This document shows positions 63,960 through 64,000 of a stretch of 64,000 nt of DNA, one piece after another. This DNA is from Cyprinodon diabolis. Taxonomy: Eukaryota > Chordata > Actinopteri > Cyprinodontiformes > Cyprinodontidae. The stretch is taken from NCBI GenBank assembly GCA_030533445.1, contig CM060064.1, positions 26,953,126 to 27,017,125 on the forward strand, read 5' to 3'. The notes below the pieces were generated by a model. It was not told where the DNA came from. It made no database searches and saw nothing but the letters and a program-made list of their open reading frames with translations. The number at the start of each line of letters is the position of its first letter. Position 1 is the first letter of the stretch. Made by a program: the position numbers and the translations under genes.

Positions 63960-64000
63960 CTGTCACACAACATGCAGAGGTAATAAGATTAAATAAACAC

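Noticed and set aside
1..64000. A wholly new multi-gene system
   Set aside because: All gene-like content resolves to five known vertebrate genes plus repeats; nothing else shows coding structure I can support.

Overview
This window is teleost fish chromosomal DNA. The genes have many small exons with GT-AG introns. Introns and spacers are AT-rich and full of fish-type DNA transposon remnants (hAT, Tc1/mariner, foldback MITEs), SINE-like pieces, an L1-type 3' fragment and microsatellites. All identities rest on proteins I spliced by hand and compared with remembered family members; no search was run. A ray-finned fish, probably a percomorph, fits best; the species is not determinable.

Layout: (1) adam22 on + runs from the left edge to about 38.5 kb. 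Its first exons lie off the window. I resolve 27 in-frame exons, from the end of the prodomain through the protease-like, disintegrin, cysteine-rich, EGF-like and membrane segments to a cytoplasmic tail ending in the PDZ ligand ETSI. (2) cldn12 on - is nested inside a roughly 10.8 kb adam22 intron (coding 9149-10596) and has an unusual SYAPSQ tandem-repeat tail. (3) gtpbp10 on - (41864-49174) is a complete ten-exon mitochondrial Obg-type GTPase gene, tail to tail with adam22. (4) osgin2 on + (coding 54272-56285, probable leader exon near 50.6-50.8 kb) is divergent from gtpbp10. (5) nbn on - enters from the right edge with its last three coding exons (60822-63959) and is tail to tail with osgin2.

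The order adam22/cldn12/gtpbp10 followed by osgin2/nbn joins two blocks that, from general knowledge, lie on different human chromosomes (7q21 and 8q21). The genes do not form one pathway. Adam22 is a synaptic LGI receptor, cldn12 a claudin, gtpbp10 a mitoribosome assembly GTPase, osgin2 a flavoprotein-like stress factor and nbn a DNA double-strand break sensor.

Most of the rest is intron or spacer. Three DNA transposon copies have legible ends and 8-bp target duplications (two perfect, one 7/8). One of them sits 10 bp past an adam22 splice donor. A dead RecQ-helicase-like fragment lies in the last adam22 intron. I found no convincing wholly new system. The most distinctive items are the cldn12 repeat tail, the nested gene, the RecQ-like mobile fragment and the gene-order junction.
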